Source: CAYFXE01 sp964347035
GTDB taxonomy: Bacteria > Acidobacteriota > Aminicenantia > Aminicenantales > Aminicenantaceae
DNA: 15,700 nucleotides
Direction of reading: 5' to 3'
Assembly: GCA_964347035.1 (NCBI GenBank)
Contig: CAYFXE010000055.1
Coordinates: 1-15,700 of the forward strand
The position numbers and the translations under genes are program-made. This document shows, one piece after another, positions 1-7,915 of this stretch (within the stretch, counting starts at the first letter, position 1; every line of letters begins with the position of its first letter). The notes under the pieces are model-generated. The model did not search any database. It was not told where the DNA came from and was given only the letters and a program-made list of their open reading frames with translations.

Positions 1-60
1 GGTCGCTTCATCCATCCCCAAATACCTTTCCTATCACGGAAATAAAGATGCTTCCAATGA

Positions 61-89
61 TTGACCTTTCTTATCCTTCTTGGTATACT
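61..89 (+). promoter_or_regulatory. Sigma-70-type promoter of the TetR/efflux operon
   Basis: A -35 box TTGACC (61-66), a 17-base spacer and a -10 box TATACT (84-89) form a near-consensus housekeeping promoter. Transcription would start near 95-97, about 55 bases before the regulator's ATG. The only good promoter seen on this strand before the TetR gene, it probably serves the whole TetR-TolC-adaptor-RND operon. Bases 1-60 upstream show nothing recognisable. Confidence 0.75.
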
Positions 90-115
90 AAACTAGTTAG
101 TTTAATTATTAAACT
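90..115. promoter_or_regulatory. Putative TetR-family operator (overlapping palindromes)
   Basis: The sequence AGTTTAATTATTAAACT (99-115) is a perfect dyad with 7-base arms and a 3-base centre. It overlaps a second dyad, AAACT-agtt-AGTTT (90-103), so three AAACT/AGTTT half-sites lie in a row. The block starts directly after the -10 box and covers the predicted transcription start, where a bound repressor would block RNA polymerase. That the neighbouring TetR protein binds here is inference from position and symmetry. Confidence 0.6.
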
Positions 116-150
116 CTAACGTCCAATTATACAATTCACAGGAATGGATT

Positions 151-753
151 ATGAGAAAAAAAGACCTTAGACTTGAGAGAAAGCAGCTGAGATGGGAAGA
201 AAACAAAGACTTCATCCTTGATGCTGCTGAAAGAATTTTTGCGCGAAAGGGATACAACCTGGCCACGATGGATGATATTGCTGAAGAGGCTCAATTCTCA
301 AAAGCCACCCTCTACCGTTACTTCCAGAGCAAGAGAGATATTCTCTTCGAGACCANNNNNNNNNNGACCATCTTGAATTTTTTCGAGGATGTCGAAAAAA
401 GACTACGGCAAATACAGAAAAAAAAGGTCACCGCGAGGCAGAAGTTAAAAGAAATCACGCGCTTCCAGCTCCAGTATTTTCATCAAAAAAAGAACATTTC
501 CCGTGTATTCTTGATGGAAAATTCCCTGATGAAAACGTTTCTCCACCTGTCTCCCGAAGAACATGGCCAGCTTTCTAAAGAGGAGAAAAAATTTCTTGAA
601 GGTATCCGAGGAAGTAAGGAAAGATGCCTGGAGACTCTAAGAGCGATTCTTGAAGCGGGAGTCAAAAGTGGAGAATTCCGGAGGTTGAATCCTCACGACG
701 CTGCTCACGCNNNNNNNNNNCTTCATGGAATCAAAAAAGGCAGGCACGCCTGA
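151..753 (+). CDS. TetR/AcrR-family transcriptional regulator (interrupted by two assembly gaps)
   Basis: Probable ligand-responsive repressor of itself and the downstream efflux genes. The N-terminal helix-turn-helix is clear: a first helix around residues 19-34 (ILDAAERIFARKGY) and the recognition region at about 39-66 (TMDDIAEEAQFSKATLYRYF). The rest is a helical ligand-binding domain too variable to name an inducer. The start is supported by AGGA at 140-143, seven bases before the ATG. Two ten-N gaps (356-365, 711-720) interrupt it. The frame continues sensibly across the first. Across the second the C-terminus is uncertain: the frame given ends LHGIKKGRHA at 753 and would imply about 30 or more missing residues. 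The +1 frame (722-862, beginning FMESKKAGTPEEENEYAE) also looks like a TetR tail but would overlap the tolC-like gene by about 95 bases. Family call firm, C-terminus not. Confidence 0.88.
   Translation: MRKKDLRLERKQLRWEENKDFILDAAERIFARKGYNLATMDDIAEEAQFSKATLYRYFQSKRDILFETXXXXTILNFFEDVEKRLRQIQKKKVTARQKLKEITRFQLQYFHQKKNISRVFLMENSLMKTFLHLSPEEHGQLSKEEKKFLEGIRGSKERCLETLRAILEAGVKSGEFRRLNPHDAAHXXXXLHGIKKGRHA
356..365. other. Assembly gap (10 N) inside the TetR gene
   Basis: Ten consecutive Ns within the regulator, just after the helix-turn-helix domain (residue 68). Reading frame is kept on both sides, so the true gap is probably 1 modulo 3 in length. Confidence 0.97.
711..720. other. Assembly gap (10 N) near the TetR C-terminus
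   Basis: Ten Ns remove part of the C-terminal helices of the regulator. The family usually has roughly 30-45 residues between the NPHDAA region and the end, so the true gap is probably longer than ten bases. The downstream frame is ambiguous. Confidence 0.97.
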
Positions 754-767
754 AGAGGAGAATGAAT

Positions 768-2108
768 ATGCTGAAACCTGGCAGAATTTTATTGATCATA
801 TGTTTTCTGATTTCGTTAAGCCAAATTTCTTTTACCGGAGAAAAAATGATCTTAACCCTTGAGGAGAGCATTCAGCTTGCACTCTCTCAGAATCCTTATC
901 ATCTGGCTACGGAGAAGAGTGTCGAGGGGGCCAGATACAAAGTAAACGAAGCTGTGGCCGGTTTTTTGCCCTCTCTGAATGCCCAGGGGCAAAACACCTT
1001 GGATGAGAAGGTCTTTGAGCTGGAACTCCCATCGTTTATACCAGGAGAAGCCCCGAGAAGAGTGCCTTTTGATTTCACTCGAGATTACCAGTTTGCGCTT
1101 TCTCTGTCCTTGCCTCTTTTTACAGGCGGTCGTCTGATGGCAGGATTGAGACAAGCAAAATACAATCTTCTTTCGACAGAGGAGTCTTTGAGGCAATCTC
1201 AGCATGATACGGTGTTCAACACCAAACAGGCCTTCTACGGCATCTTGCTGGCCAGAGAATTTGTCAAGGTAGCCGAGGAAGCAGTGGAAGTGGCAAATAA
1301 AAATTATGAGAATGTCAAGAGTATGTATGAAGTCGGAATGACTTCAAAACTGGATCTTCTCCGGTCAGAAGTAAGGCTCGCTGACCTAAAGCCCCAGCTG
1401 ATTAAAGTAAAGAACAGTTTGAGGATTGCCAAACTCGGTTTGAAGAGTCTCTTAGGATTGGATCTGGATCAAGAGCTTGAGGTTCGCGGAGATTTGTTTT
1501 ACACTCCTGCGGAACCTGATGTGGATGAATGCTTGATCAAGGCTCTCCAAAACCGTCCCGAAGTCAAAAGAATTGGGTACCAGAAAAAAATTGCCGGAGA
1601 GATGGTCAAGATAGCTCGGGCTGCGCGCCTGCCTTCCATTTCCTTAGCAGGAACTTACAATTTCTGGGCCGATCAATTCAATTTCAGTAAAGACACCTGG
1701 CAGAGCTTTTATGCCATCAACCTAGTCTTGACAGTCCCCATTTTCAACGGGTTTTCTTCTTTTGCCCGAGTGGCTCAATCGAAAGCTCTGATCAAGGAGC
1801 TGGAGTTCAACCAAAAGGGGATTGTGGATGCGATAGAATTTGAAGTGCGGCAGGCTATCCTGAACTTAGAGGAGGCCAGAGAGACTCTCCTTTCTCAGGA
1901 GAAAAATGTCGAGCAGGCTCAGGAGAGCTTGCGAATTGCCCAGCTGAGTTTTTCCGAAGGATTGGTCACAAGCCTTGATGTCATCGCTGCTATAGCCACC
2001 CTTACCCAGGTTAAGACAAATTATTCCCAGGCTCTTTATGATTACGTGATGTCTCTCGCAGAATTGGATAAAGCCATGGGAGTTGGCTGGGATGAAGGAG
2101 AGGAATGA
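768..2108 (+). CDS. TolC-family outer membrane efflux protein
   Basis: Outer-membrane channel component of a tripartite pump, expected to trimerise and span outer membrane and periplasm. It has an N-terminal signal peptide (MLKPGRILLIICFLISLSQ) and then two OEP-type repeats. The first begins ILTLEESIQLALSQNP, the typical opening of the family; the second half starts near LIKALQNRPEV. Long alpha-helical stretches rich in A, E, Q and L (AEEAVEVANKNYENVKSMYEVG; EEARETLLSQEKNVEQAQESL in pieces) match the coiled-coil barrel. Length of 446 residues is normal. ATG 762 is also in frame, but GAGGAG at 755-760 lies seven bases before ATG 768 and only one before 762, so 768 is chosen. It follows the TetR stop by about 14 bases and precedes the adaptor gene by 43, so one operon is likely. 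Confidence 0.93.
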   Translation: MLKPGRILLIICFLISLSQISFTGEKMILTLEESIQLALSQNPYHLATEKSVEGARYKVNEAVAGFLPSLNAQGQNTLDEKVFELELPSFIPGEAPRRVPFDFTRDYQFALSLSLPLFTGGRLMAGLRQAKYNLLSTEESLRQSQHDTVFNTKQAFYGILLAREFVKVAEEAVEVANKNYENVKSMYEVGMTSKLDLLRSEVRLADLKPQLIKVKNSLRIAKLGLKSLLGLDLDQELEVRGDLFYTPAEPDVDECLIKALQNRPEVKRIGYQKKIAGEMVKIARAARLPSISLAGTYNFWADQFNFSKDTWQSFYAINLVLTVPIFNGFSSFARVAQSKALIKELEFNQKGIVDAIEFEVRQAILNLEEARETLLSQEKNVEQAQESLRIAQLSFSEGLVTSLDVIAAIATLTQVKTNYSQALYDYVMSLAELDKAMGVGWDEGEE

Positions 2109-2151
2109 TGATTCCCTTGATTTTGTGGATGGAAGCGTTTGGAGGAATACA

Positions 2152-3270
2152 ATGAGAAGAAATATCGGATGTAAAACTTTTTATCTGTTTTTGATTATGA
2201 TCAGTTTTTGTCTCGTTTTTTCCTGTCAGTCACCGAACCAAAAGGAAGAGGTCAAGGAAGAAACTTTTGGGGCGACACCGGTCAAGGTCTTCAAAGTGAC
2301 TAAGCAGAGAATATCAGAAAAACTCAATTATACAGGCACGATAGAAGCAATAAGAAAAATCAATATCACTCCAGATATTGCCGGAAAGATTGCCAAGATA
2401 TATGTAGAAGAAGGAGATAGGGTAAAAGAAGGACAGCTCTTGGCTGAATTAGACACGCGCGCCATCCGTCTCCAGCTCGAACAGGCCGAGGCTTCGCTGG
2501 CAGTGGCCGAAGCCAATTTTAAAGACGCCCAGCGTAACATGGAAAGAATGGAACGATTAAAAGGGGAGAAGGCGGTTTCTGACCAGCAGTACGAAAAAAT
2601 CAGACTCGCGTTTGAGTCTGCTGAAGCTCAGCGTCAACAGGCAAAATCCGCCGTGAATCTCGCCCGCCACCAGCTCGATGTCTCTTTAATGGAGGCTCCG
2701 TTCAGCGGGATCATCGCTTCCAAGAATGCTGAGGTAGGAGATGTCATCAACCCGATGATGGGCTCGTTCTCTCCGACGAGCGGGGTATTGACGTTAATGG
2801 ATTTTTCTCAAGTAAAAATAGAGATAGATGTATCTCACACGGATATCGGCCGCATCCAAAAAGGCCAGTCAGCGCTCCTCCAAGTCACTGCCTTGCCTGA
2901 TGAAACATATAAAGGCCGGGTGGCTCTTGTCAACCTGACGGCTGATCCTTTAACCAAGAAATTCAAGGTTGAAGTCAGAGTCAATAATCCCGGATTGGTC
3001 CTCAGGCCGAACACCTTCGGAGAAGTCACCCTCGAAATCAGCACTCATGAAGAGGCCCTAACGATCCCTCAGACAGCCATCCTGGAGGGTCGATATGTTT
3101 TTCTGGCCCGGGAGAATACTGCGGAGAGAAGAGACATAACGATTGGCCTTCAGAATACCGAACTTGTTGAGGTTGTCTCAGGACTTAGGGAAGGAGAGCT
3201 GGTGATTGTCGAAGGAAATTATGGGCTCGAGGATGGAACCGAGATCGAAATAAAAGAGGTTGTTCAATGA
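2152..3270 (+). CDS. RND efflux periplasmic adaptor subunit (HlyD/MFP family lipoprotein)
   Basis: Membrane-fusion protein linking the inner-membrane permease to the TolC-like channel. The start at 2152 is set by GGAGGA (2141-2146) and gives a lipoprotein signal peptide ending LVFSC, with Cys25 as the predicted lipidated residue; the open frame extends back to 2083 without support. Domains follow the family order: first lipoyl half (GTIEAIRKINITPDIAGKI, then VEEGDRVKEGQLLAELD), an alpha-hairpin rich in A, E and Q (about residues 100-175), second lipoyl half (MEAPFSGIIASKNAEVGDVI), beta-barrel, and a membrane-proximal domain (LTIPQTAILEGRYVFLA). Length of 372 residues is typical. The stop overlaps the permease start by four bases (ATGA), so the two are probably translationally coupled. 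Substrate unknown. Confidence 0.93.
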   Translation: MRRNIGCKTFYLFLIMISFCLVFSCQSPNQKEEVKEETFGATPVKVFKVTKQRISEKLNYTGTIEAIRKINITPDIAGKIAKIYVEEGDRVKEGQLLAELDTRAIRLQLEQAEASLAVAEANFKDAQRNMERMERLKGEKAVSDQQYEKIRLAFESAEAQRQQAKSAVNLARHQLDVSLMEAPFSGIIASKNAEVGDVINPMMGSFSPTSGVLTLMDFSQVKIEIDVSHTDIGRIQKGQSALLQVTALPDETYKGRVALVNLTADPLTKKFKVEVRVNNPGLVLRPNTFGEVTLEISTHEEALTIPQTAILEGRYVFLARENTAERRDITIGLQNTELVEVVSGLREGELVIVEGNYGLEDGTEIEIKEVVQ

Positions 3271-6200
3271 AAATACCGGAATTTTCTGTTAACCGTAAAG
3301 TCACGACGGCCATGCTGGCCATGATCCTGGTCGTTTTGGGGGTCATCACATTCAGCCGACTGGGTCTGGATTTTTTTCCCGATATTGAATATCCCTCAGT
3401 GTCTGTGATCACGACCTACAGCGGCGCTTCTTCGGAAGATATCGAAAATACCATCACCAAACCTTTAGAAGAGATCATAAGCTCTGTCAATCGTGTTAAG
3501 AAGGTCAATTCGATGACGATGGAGGGTGCCTCCGTCATCATGATCGAGTTCGAATGGGGGACCAACCTTGACTTTGCCGCCCAAGATGTCCGCGATCAAA
3601 TCGGCCTCTATGAAAATTTCCTGCCCGAGGAGGCCAATGATCCACTCGTCGTCAAATTCAGCATGTCCCAGATCCCTATAGTTTTTTATGGAGTGACCGC
3701 GAACAGACCCACTTTTGACCTGAAGGAAATTATCGAAGATGAAGTCAAGGGACGTTTGGAAAGGATTGACGGTGTGGCTTCGGCCCAGGTTTTTTCGATG
3801 GAGACAAGAGAAATTTTGGTCGAAGTGGATAAACGAGCTCTCGAATCCCGAAACCTCTCCCTAGACCAGATTCTTCTGGCGCTTAGGCTTGAAAACTTGA
3901 ATCTTCCAGCGGGACACATCGTTGAACGCCACTCTGACTTCTTGGTGAGAACCGTCGGGGAATTCGAGACATTAGAAGACATCCGGAACACAGTGGTTGG
4001 CGCATCGGCCAATGGAGAGCCCCTGTATATCAGAGATATTGCTGCAGTCAAAGACACCATGAAGGAGACGCGTTTCCTGGGTCGTATCCAGGGAGAGAAC
4101 GGGGTTTTCTTGATTATCAACAAGCGCTCAGGAGCCAACACGGTCATCGCCGCTGAAGCCGTAAAAAGGGAGCTGGAGAGGATTAAAAGTACTCTTCCCT
4201 CTGATATCGTATTTTTCCCGTTCATGGATCAATCCGAGATGATCCAGAAGGTGATCCGACGGACCGGGAACAATGCTCTGATCGGCGGGATTCTGGCCAT
4301 GTTTTTTATTTTAGTTTTTCTCCGCAACTGGAGGCCGACAATCACCATCTTCCTGGCTATACCCCTCTCTGTGATCACGACATTCATCGCTTTCTACTTG
4401 GCCGGTTACACCATAAATCTCCTAACGCTCGGAGGCTTAGCCTTGGGCATTGGGATGCTTGTGGATAATGCGGTGGTTGTTATCGAGAATATTTATCGTC
4501 ATCTAGAGGAAGGTAAGGGGAAAAGCGAAGCTGCAAAAAAAGGTGCTTCTGAAGTAGGAATGGCCATCACTGCGTCGACTTTGACCACGATCGCTGTCTT
4601 CTTTCCGATGGTGTTTGCCAGAGGAATTACGGGCAGTCTGACCCGGGGATTGGCCCTGGCTATAGCCTTTTCTCTTTTGGCTTCTCTTTTTGTCGCTTTG
4701 ACCGTGGTTCCTATGGTCGCCTCAGTCATTTTCAAGGTGAATAAAAACGACGAATCAGAGGCTCTGAAGAAGAGGAAGAGGGAGTTTAAGAAGGCCAGGA
4801 ATTTTTACCGGAGGATCCTCCATAAAGCCTTGCGCCGGAGGTGGTGGGTTCTGGGTGGAGCCTCAGCCTTGCTCTTGCGCTATGTTGTCATCATTCCTTT
4901 CCGGGGGACAGAATTCATGCCGGCCATGGATCGAGACATGCTCATCCTTAAAGTGAAAATGCCGATCGGGACATCTCTCGAGGAAACAGATCGCGTGGTC
5001 ACGATTGTAGAGAATTTGATGAGTCAAGAGCCGGGTATCGAGACCATCTCGGCTCAGGCAGGATCCCAGGCAGAGGAAAACCCTGCCGATTTAGCCGGCC
5101 AAATCAATACTACGGGAACACATGAGGGGCTGCTTTGGGTGGGATTGGTCAGCAAGAGCGAGAGAGATGTGTCGGACCTGGAGATTTTGGAGAACATTAG
5201 AAAAAAATTGCCGAAGATGAAGGACGTCAAGTTCGAGGCCATCGATATCGGAGAGGCGATGATGAGTGGCATTTCGGCGCCGGTCGAGATCAAGATCTTC
5301 GGGAAAGAGCTTGATCAGCTCAAAGAAATGGCTAATTCAATCGTCGACAGAATTCAGGATGTGGAAGGATTAAGAGATGTCACCCACACTTTGGTCGAAG
5401 GAAAACCAGAGTACCATATCCGGATAGACCGAGAAAAAGCCTCCAGACTGGGCTTGATGGTTAACCAGGTGGCCAATACCGTGCAGACTGCCTCTCTGGG
5501 GAAGGTGGCGACTCGATACAGAGAAGGGGATGAGGAGGTCGATATTCGGGTCAAGTTTAACGAGAAGTTCAGGGATAGCCTGGATGATATTCGAAGTATT
5601 CCTGTTTTAACTCCAGCCAATGAGGTCGTTTACCTTGACCAGGTGGCCTCGATTTCTCCCGGGGAGGGGCCGATTCGGATAACTCGTGAGAATCAGTCTC
5701 GAGAGGTGGCTGTGACAGCCAACATCGCCGGAAGAGATTTAGGTAGTGTCATCAGCGAGATCAAAGGAAGGATAGCGACTATCGAGAAGGGATTACCCCC
5801 AGGATNNNNNNNNNNATCGAATTCGGCGGCGAGTATGAGCAGATGCAGGAGGCATTCATCATCATGGCTGGAGCATTCGCGCTGGCCACACTCCTGGTGT
5901 ACATGATCATGGCTTCCCAATTCGAATCATTTGTTCATCCCTTTGTCATAATGTTTACTATCCCGTTGGGACTCGTCGGTGTCATCTTAGCCTTGATGGT
6001 TACTGGTCAATCCGTCAGCCTTCCCGTGCTCATCGGTTTTATCATGCTCGGGGGAATCGCCGTGAACAACGGTATCGTCATGGTCGATTATATCAATCAA
6101 TTGAAGCGGAGAGGAGTGGAGATGAAAGAGGCGATTCTCCAAGGCTCTGTTGTCCGGTTGCGCCCGGTTTTGATAACGGCCTTCACCACGATCATGGGCA

Positions 6201-6361
6201 TGCTGCCCATGGCCTTGAGTACGTCTGAGGGAGCGGAGATGCGGGCGCCGATGGCCATCACGGTCATCGGCGGGTTGGTTGCCACGACCTTCCTAACTTT
6301 GTTCGTGATCCCGATTATCTACAGTGTCGTCAACCGCGTCCGATTTAAAGAAAAAAAATAA
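3267..6361 (+). CDS. Efflux RND transporter permease subunit, HAE1-like (one gene split by an assembly gap)
   Basis: Inner-membrane pump that expels substrates using an ion gradient, working with the two preceding gene products. The N-terminus (IPEFSVNRKVTTAMLAMILV) is the first membrane helix, followed by the porter motif GLDFFPDIEYPSVSV. About 1,031 residues in total is normal for the family. The ten Ns at 5806-5815 shift the raw frame: upstream reads GLPPG and downstream, one frame over, IEFGGEYEQMQEAF, which join naturally if the true gap is 2 modulo 3 bases. In helix 4 the relay motif is GMLVDNAVVVIEN (D400 then N401 where AcrB has two Asp). In helix 10 it is AVNNGIVMVDY, with Asn at the AcrB Lys940 position. 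Arg538 lies inside the predicted seventh helix, which is odd. The start overlaps the adaptor stop; AGAGGT lies six bases upstream. Confidence 0.93.
5806..5815. other. Assembly gap (10 N) inside the RND permease gene
   Basis: Ten Ns between the GLPPG and IEFGGEYEQMQ segments. Family alignment from memory expects only one or a few residues between them, so the real gap is probably about 2, 5 or 8 bases. The apparent frameshift is an artefact of padding. Confidence 0.97.
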
Positions 6362-6376
6362 CATTACTCCTTTTCA

Positions 6377-6435
6377 TCATTTCCGCGGAAGCGAGAATCC
6401 AGATTTATTAAGATGTTATTTGTTATTCCCGCGGA
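6377..6435. repeat. Degenerate CATTCCCGCG-type palindromic repeat units
   Basis: TCATTTCCGCGGAAGCGAGA followed by ATCCAG (6377-6402) differs at two positions from the common dispersed unit TCATTCCCGCGGAAGCGGGA plus ATCCAG. A fragment, ATTCCCGCGGAA, follows at 6424-6435. These short hairpin-forming units occur in many bacterial genomes between genes. Here they lie directly after the permease stop and may also end or stabilise its transcript. Confidence 0.6.
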
Positions 6436-6483
6436 ACTTGTGCGTGTGGCAGCAGGTAGGGGGAAATCAGTTCCTTTTCTTAT

Positions 6484-6530
6484 GTCATCCCTGCTACTTT
6501 TTTGTCATCCCTGCGAAAGCAGGGATCCAG
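6484..6530. repeat. CATCCCTGC palindromic repeat, one partial and one full unit
   Basis: GTCATCCCTGC occurs at 6484-6494 as a truncated unit and again at 6504-6514 as the start of a full unit. In the full unit CCCTGC (6509-6514) and GCAGGG (6519-6524) form a 6-bp stem closed by a GAAA tetraloop, ending in ATCCAG. It is the same family as the units at 6377 and near the end of the window, with T/A in place of C/G in the stem. Confidence 0.7.
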
Positions 6531-6562
6531 TAAAATAGAAGAAATAGGCCTGTCCCCTTTCT

Positions 6563-6647
6563 TAGTTCCCAGTTTCCAGTTCTCAGTTAAGATAAGAATT
6601 TCCTCTTCTCTTGTGACTGAAAACTGATCACTGATAACTGACAACTA
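6563..6647. repeat. CAGTTnn heptad inverted repeat between convergent genes
   Basis: Two 26-base arms (6563-6588 and 6622-6647) are inverted copies matching at 20 of 26 positions. Most mismatches fall in the two-base spacers of a seven-base pattern, CAGTT plus two variable bases. The arms are separated by 33 bases. The element ends two bases before the minus-strand stop codon, so the transcript of that gene would fold into this hairpin; it has no U-tract of a classical terminator. Confidence 0.65.
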
Positions 6648-6648
6648 G

Positions 6649-7788
6649 TTAAAACCTAAGAAAGGCTCCGATTTTTCCGTATCTGTTTAACCGGGAAGGC
6701 GGGTTGATATGCTTGACCTGGCCGTTTTTTTCCAAGGCGGCTTCGACGGCCTCGTCGATCACATCCATCACAGGCTCGGTTTTTCTATGACAGGGAGGAC
6801 AACGCAGTTCGTCGAAGTACAAGAATTGGCATTTCGGGCAATAACGGCCAGGCTGAGAGAAGTTTCTGGTAATTAGGAGCGTCTGGACATCGCCCCGGTT
6901 AAGTTTCCTCAAGGTGTTTTTTAATCCCGAAGTCGCCCTTCCTCCTTTTTCCAGTTCAGAGATAAAGTGGGTGATGAGGACATCATCTTCCTGTTTTTTG
7001 AGTTTTTTCTCCAGCATTTGGCAATCCCGCAAAACTTTATCAGGAGAGTCACCCGGCTTGGCATTAATCCGGCCCTTCATTCTTTTCTTAAGATAAGGAT
7101 GGAGGAGGGGCTCAAGCTCTGAACAATACTCTTCCTTACACCCTAGGAAGATCCAATCGAACTGATTTTTCTTGAATAACTCAAAGGTTTTCTTAGCAGC
7201 CTGCTTGAAGAAATCGTGAAGATGGGTGGCTATGTGACGTTCTATGCGTTTTGATTCATAGCCTTCCCAGCCTCCCTCTCTCACTTTGCTGGGCACATCA
7301 CCAACCATGCTTCCTAGAAGGGTGATTTCTCCCATGGTGGCGTCATACCATTTCGCCTCCCGACGGTCGAGAATCAGGACAAAGATATTGTGATACTCGT
7401 CCAAGATAGAAGAGAGGAGGCGGACATAAGGGTCATTGTCGAAGATCAGGCGGTTTCGAGGAGGATGGGGGAGGTCGAAGACCTGCCAAAAGTCTTTTTG
7501 GCTGCAGCTGAAGACGGCTAATCCAGGGAATTTGTTAGAATTAAGGCTCTGGGAGCAGAATTTGTTGATTTTGTCTAGGTCTTTGATCATGGAGTCTTTT
7601 TTAACCTTGCTCACGTCCATGGTATCCAAGCGAGACTTCCCGTTCCTGATAAGATTTTTTGTGGAGAGAAGAATTTCCTTCTTGGTCAACCGGCTTTTAT
7701 CCGTGTCGAGATAGAAGGATGTGGTCATGAAATTTTCGCTTTGAAACCTCGAGAGACTCTCGATTTGCTCCCGGCTTAGAAGTTTCAT
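6649..7788 (-). CDS. eRF1/Pelota-like protein of the bacterial archaeo-eukaryotic release factor (baeRF) type
   Basis: Predicted ribosome-associated factor of the aeRF1 superfamily. Of its 379 residues, about 1-125 form an N-terminal domain. A central domain follows, with a strand region (FVLILDRREAKWYDA) and a loop REGGWEGYESKRIERHIATH around 170-189, at the place where true release factors carry GGQ. The C-terminal domain (300-379) opens VQTLLITRNF, holds a zinc ribbon Cys317-x2-Cys320 / Cys330-x2-Cys333, and ends GKIGAFLRF, the usual close of eRF1 domain 3. Because the catalytic Gln is absent, peptide release is unlikely; hibernation (as in the aeRF1 homologue Balon) or rescue is inferred. 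TAAGGAGGT precedes the ATG and a TTGACA promoter lies upstream, suggesting strong expression. It is a single-gene unit, divergent from tRNA-Leu. Confidence 0.8.
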   Translation of the reverse strand: MKLLSREQIESLSRFQSENFMTTSFYLDTDKSRLTKKEILLSTKNLIRNGKSRLDTMDVSKVKKDSMIKDLDKINKFCSQSLNSNKFPGLAVFSCSQKDFWQVFDLPHPPRNRLIFDNDPYVRLLSSILDEYHNIFVLILDRREAKWYDATMGEITLLGSMVGDVPSKVREGGWEGYESKRIERHIATHLHDFFKQAAKKTFELFKKNQFDWIFLGCKEEYCSELEPLLHPYLKKRMKGRINAKPGDSPDKVLRDCQMLEKKLKKQEDDVLITHFISELEKGGRATSGLKNTLRKLNRGDVQTLLITRNFSQPGRYCPKCQFLYFDELRCPPCHRKTEPVMDVIDEAVEAALEKNGQVKHINPPSRLNRYGKIGAFLRF

Positions 7789-7791
7789 CTG

Positions 7792-7800
7792 ACCTCCTTA
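7792..7800 (-). promoter_or_regulatory. Perfect Shine-Dalgarno (TAAGGAGGT) of the eRF1-like gene
   Basis: On the minus strand TAAGGAGGT stands three bases before the ATG. It is exactly complementary to the conserved ACCTCCTTA tail of bacterial 16S rRNA, the longest such match seen in this window. It fixes the start codon at 7788 and implies strong translation initiation. Confidence 0.8.
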
Positions 7801-7880
7801 GTCAAAATGGATAGAGAAATGGGAAAGGGAGGGATTATTGGTGAACTTGAAAGACAAAAGAAAAACACCTAGGCTAAGAT

Positions 7881-7909
7881 AAGATAAGAACTGAAGCCCG
7901 TTTTGTCAA
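7881..7909 (-). promoter_or_regulatory. Sigma-70-type promoter of the eRF1-like gene
   Basis: Reading the minus strand, a perfect -35 box TTGACA (7909-7904) is followed by 17 bases and TATCTT (7886-7881), four of six matches to the -10 consensus. The start site would be near 7874, giving a leader of about 85 bases before the ATG at 7788. Confidence 0.65.
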
Positions 7910-7915
7910 GTCATC

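Noticed and set aside
3686..4225. Minus-strand open frame of 179 codons inside the permease gene
   Set aside because: Antisense to clearly conserved RND porter sequence; composition is that of a shadow frame.
5806..5906. Permease split into two genes or a true frameshift pseudogene
   Set aside because: The two halves are adjacent conserved segments in different frames separated only by padding Ns.
6324..6533. Plus-strand open frame overlapping the permease end
   Set aside because: It is mostly translated palindromic repeat (ending VIPAKAGIQ), a common false-positive protein tail.
6377..6647. CRISPR array
   Set aside because: Repeats are short, of different families, and not regularly spaced by unique spacers; no cas genes are present.
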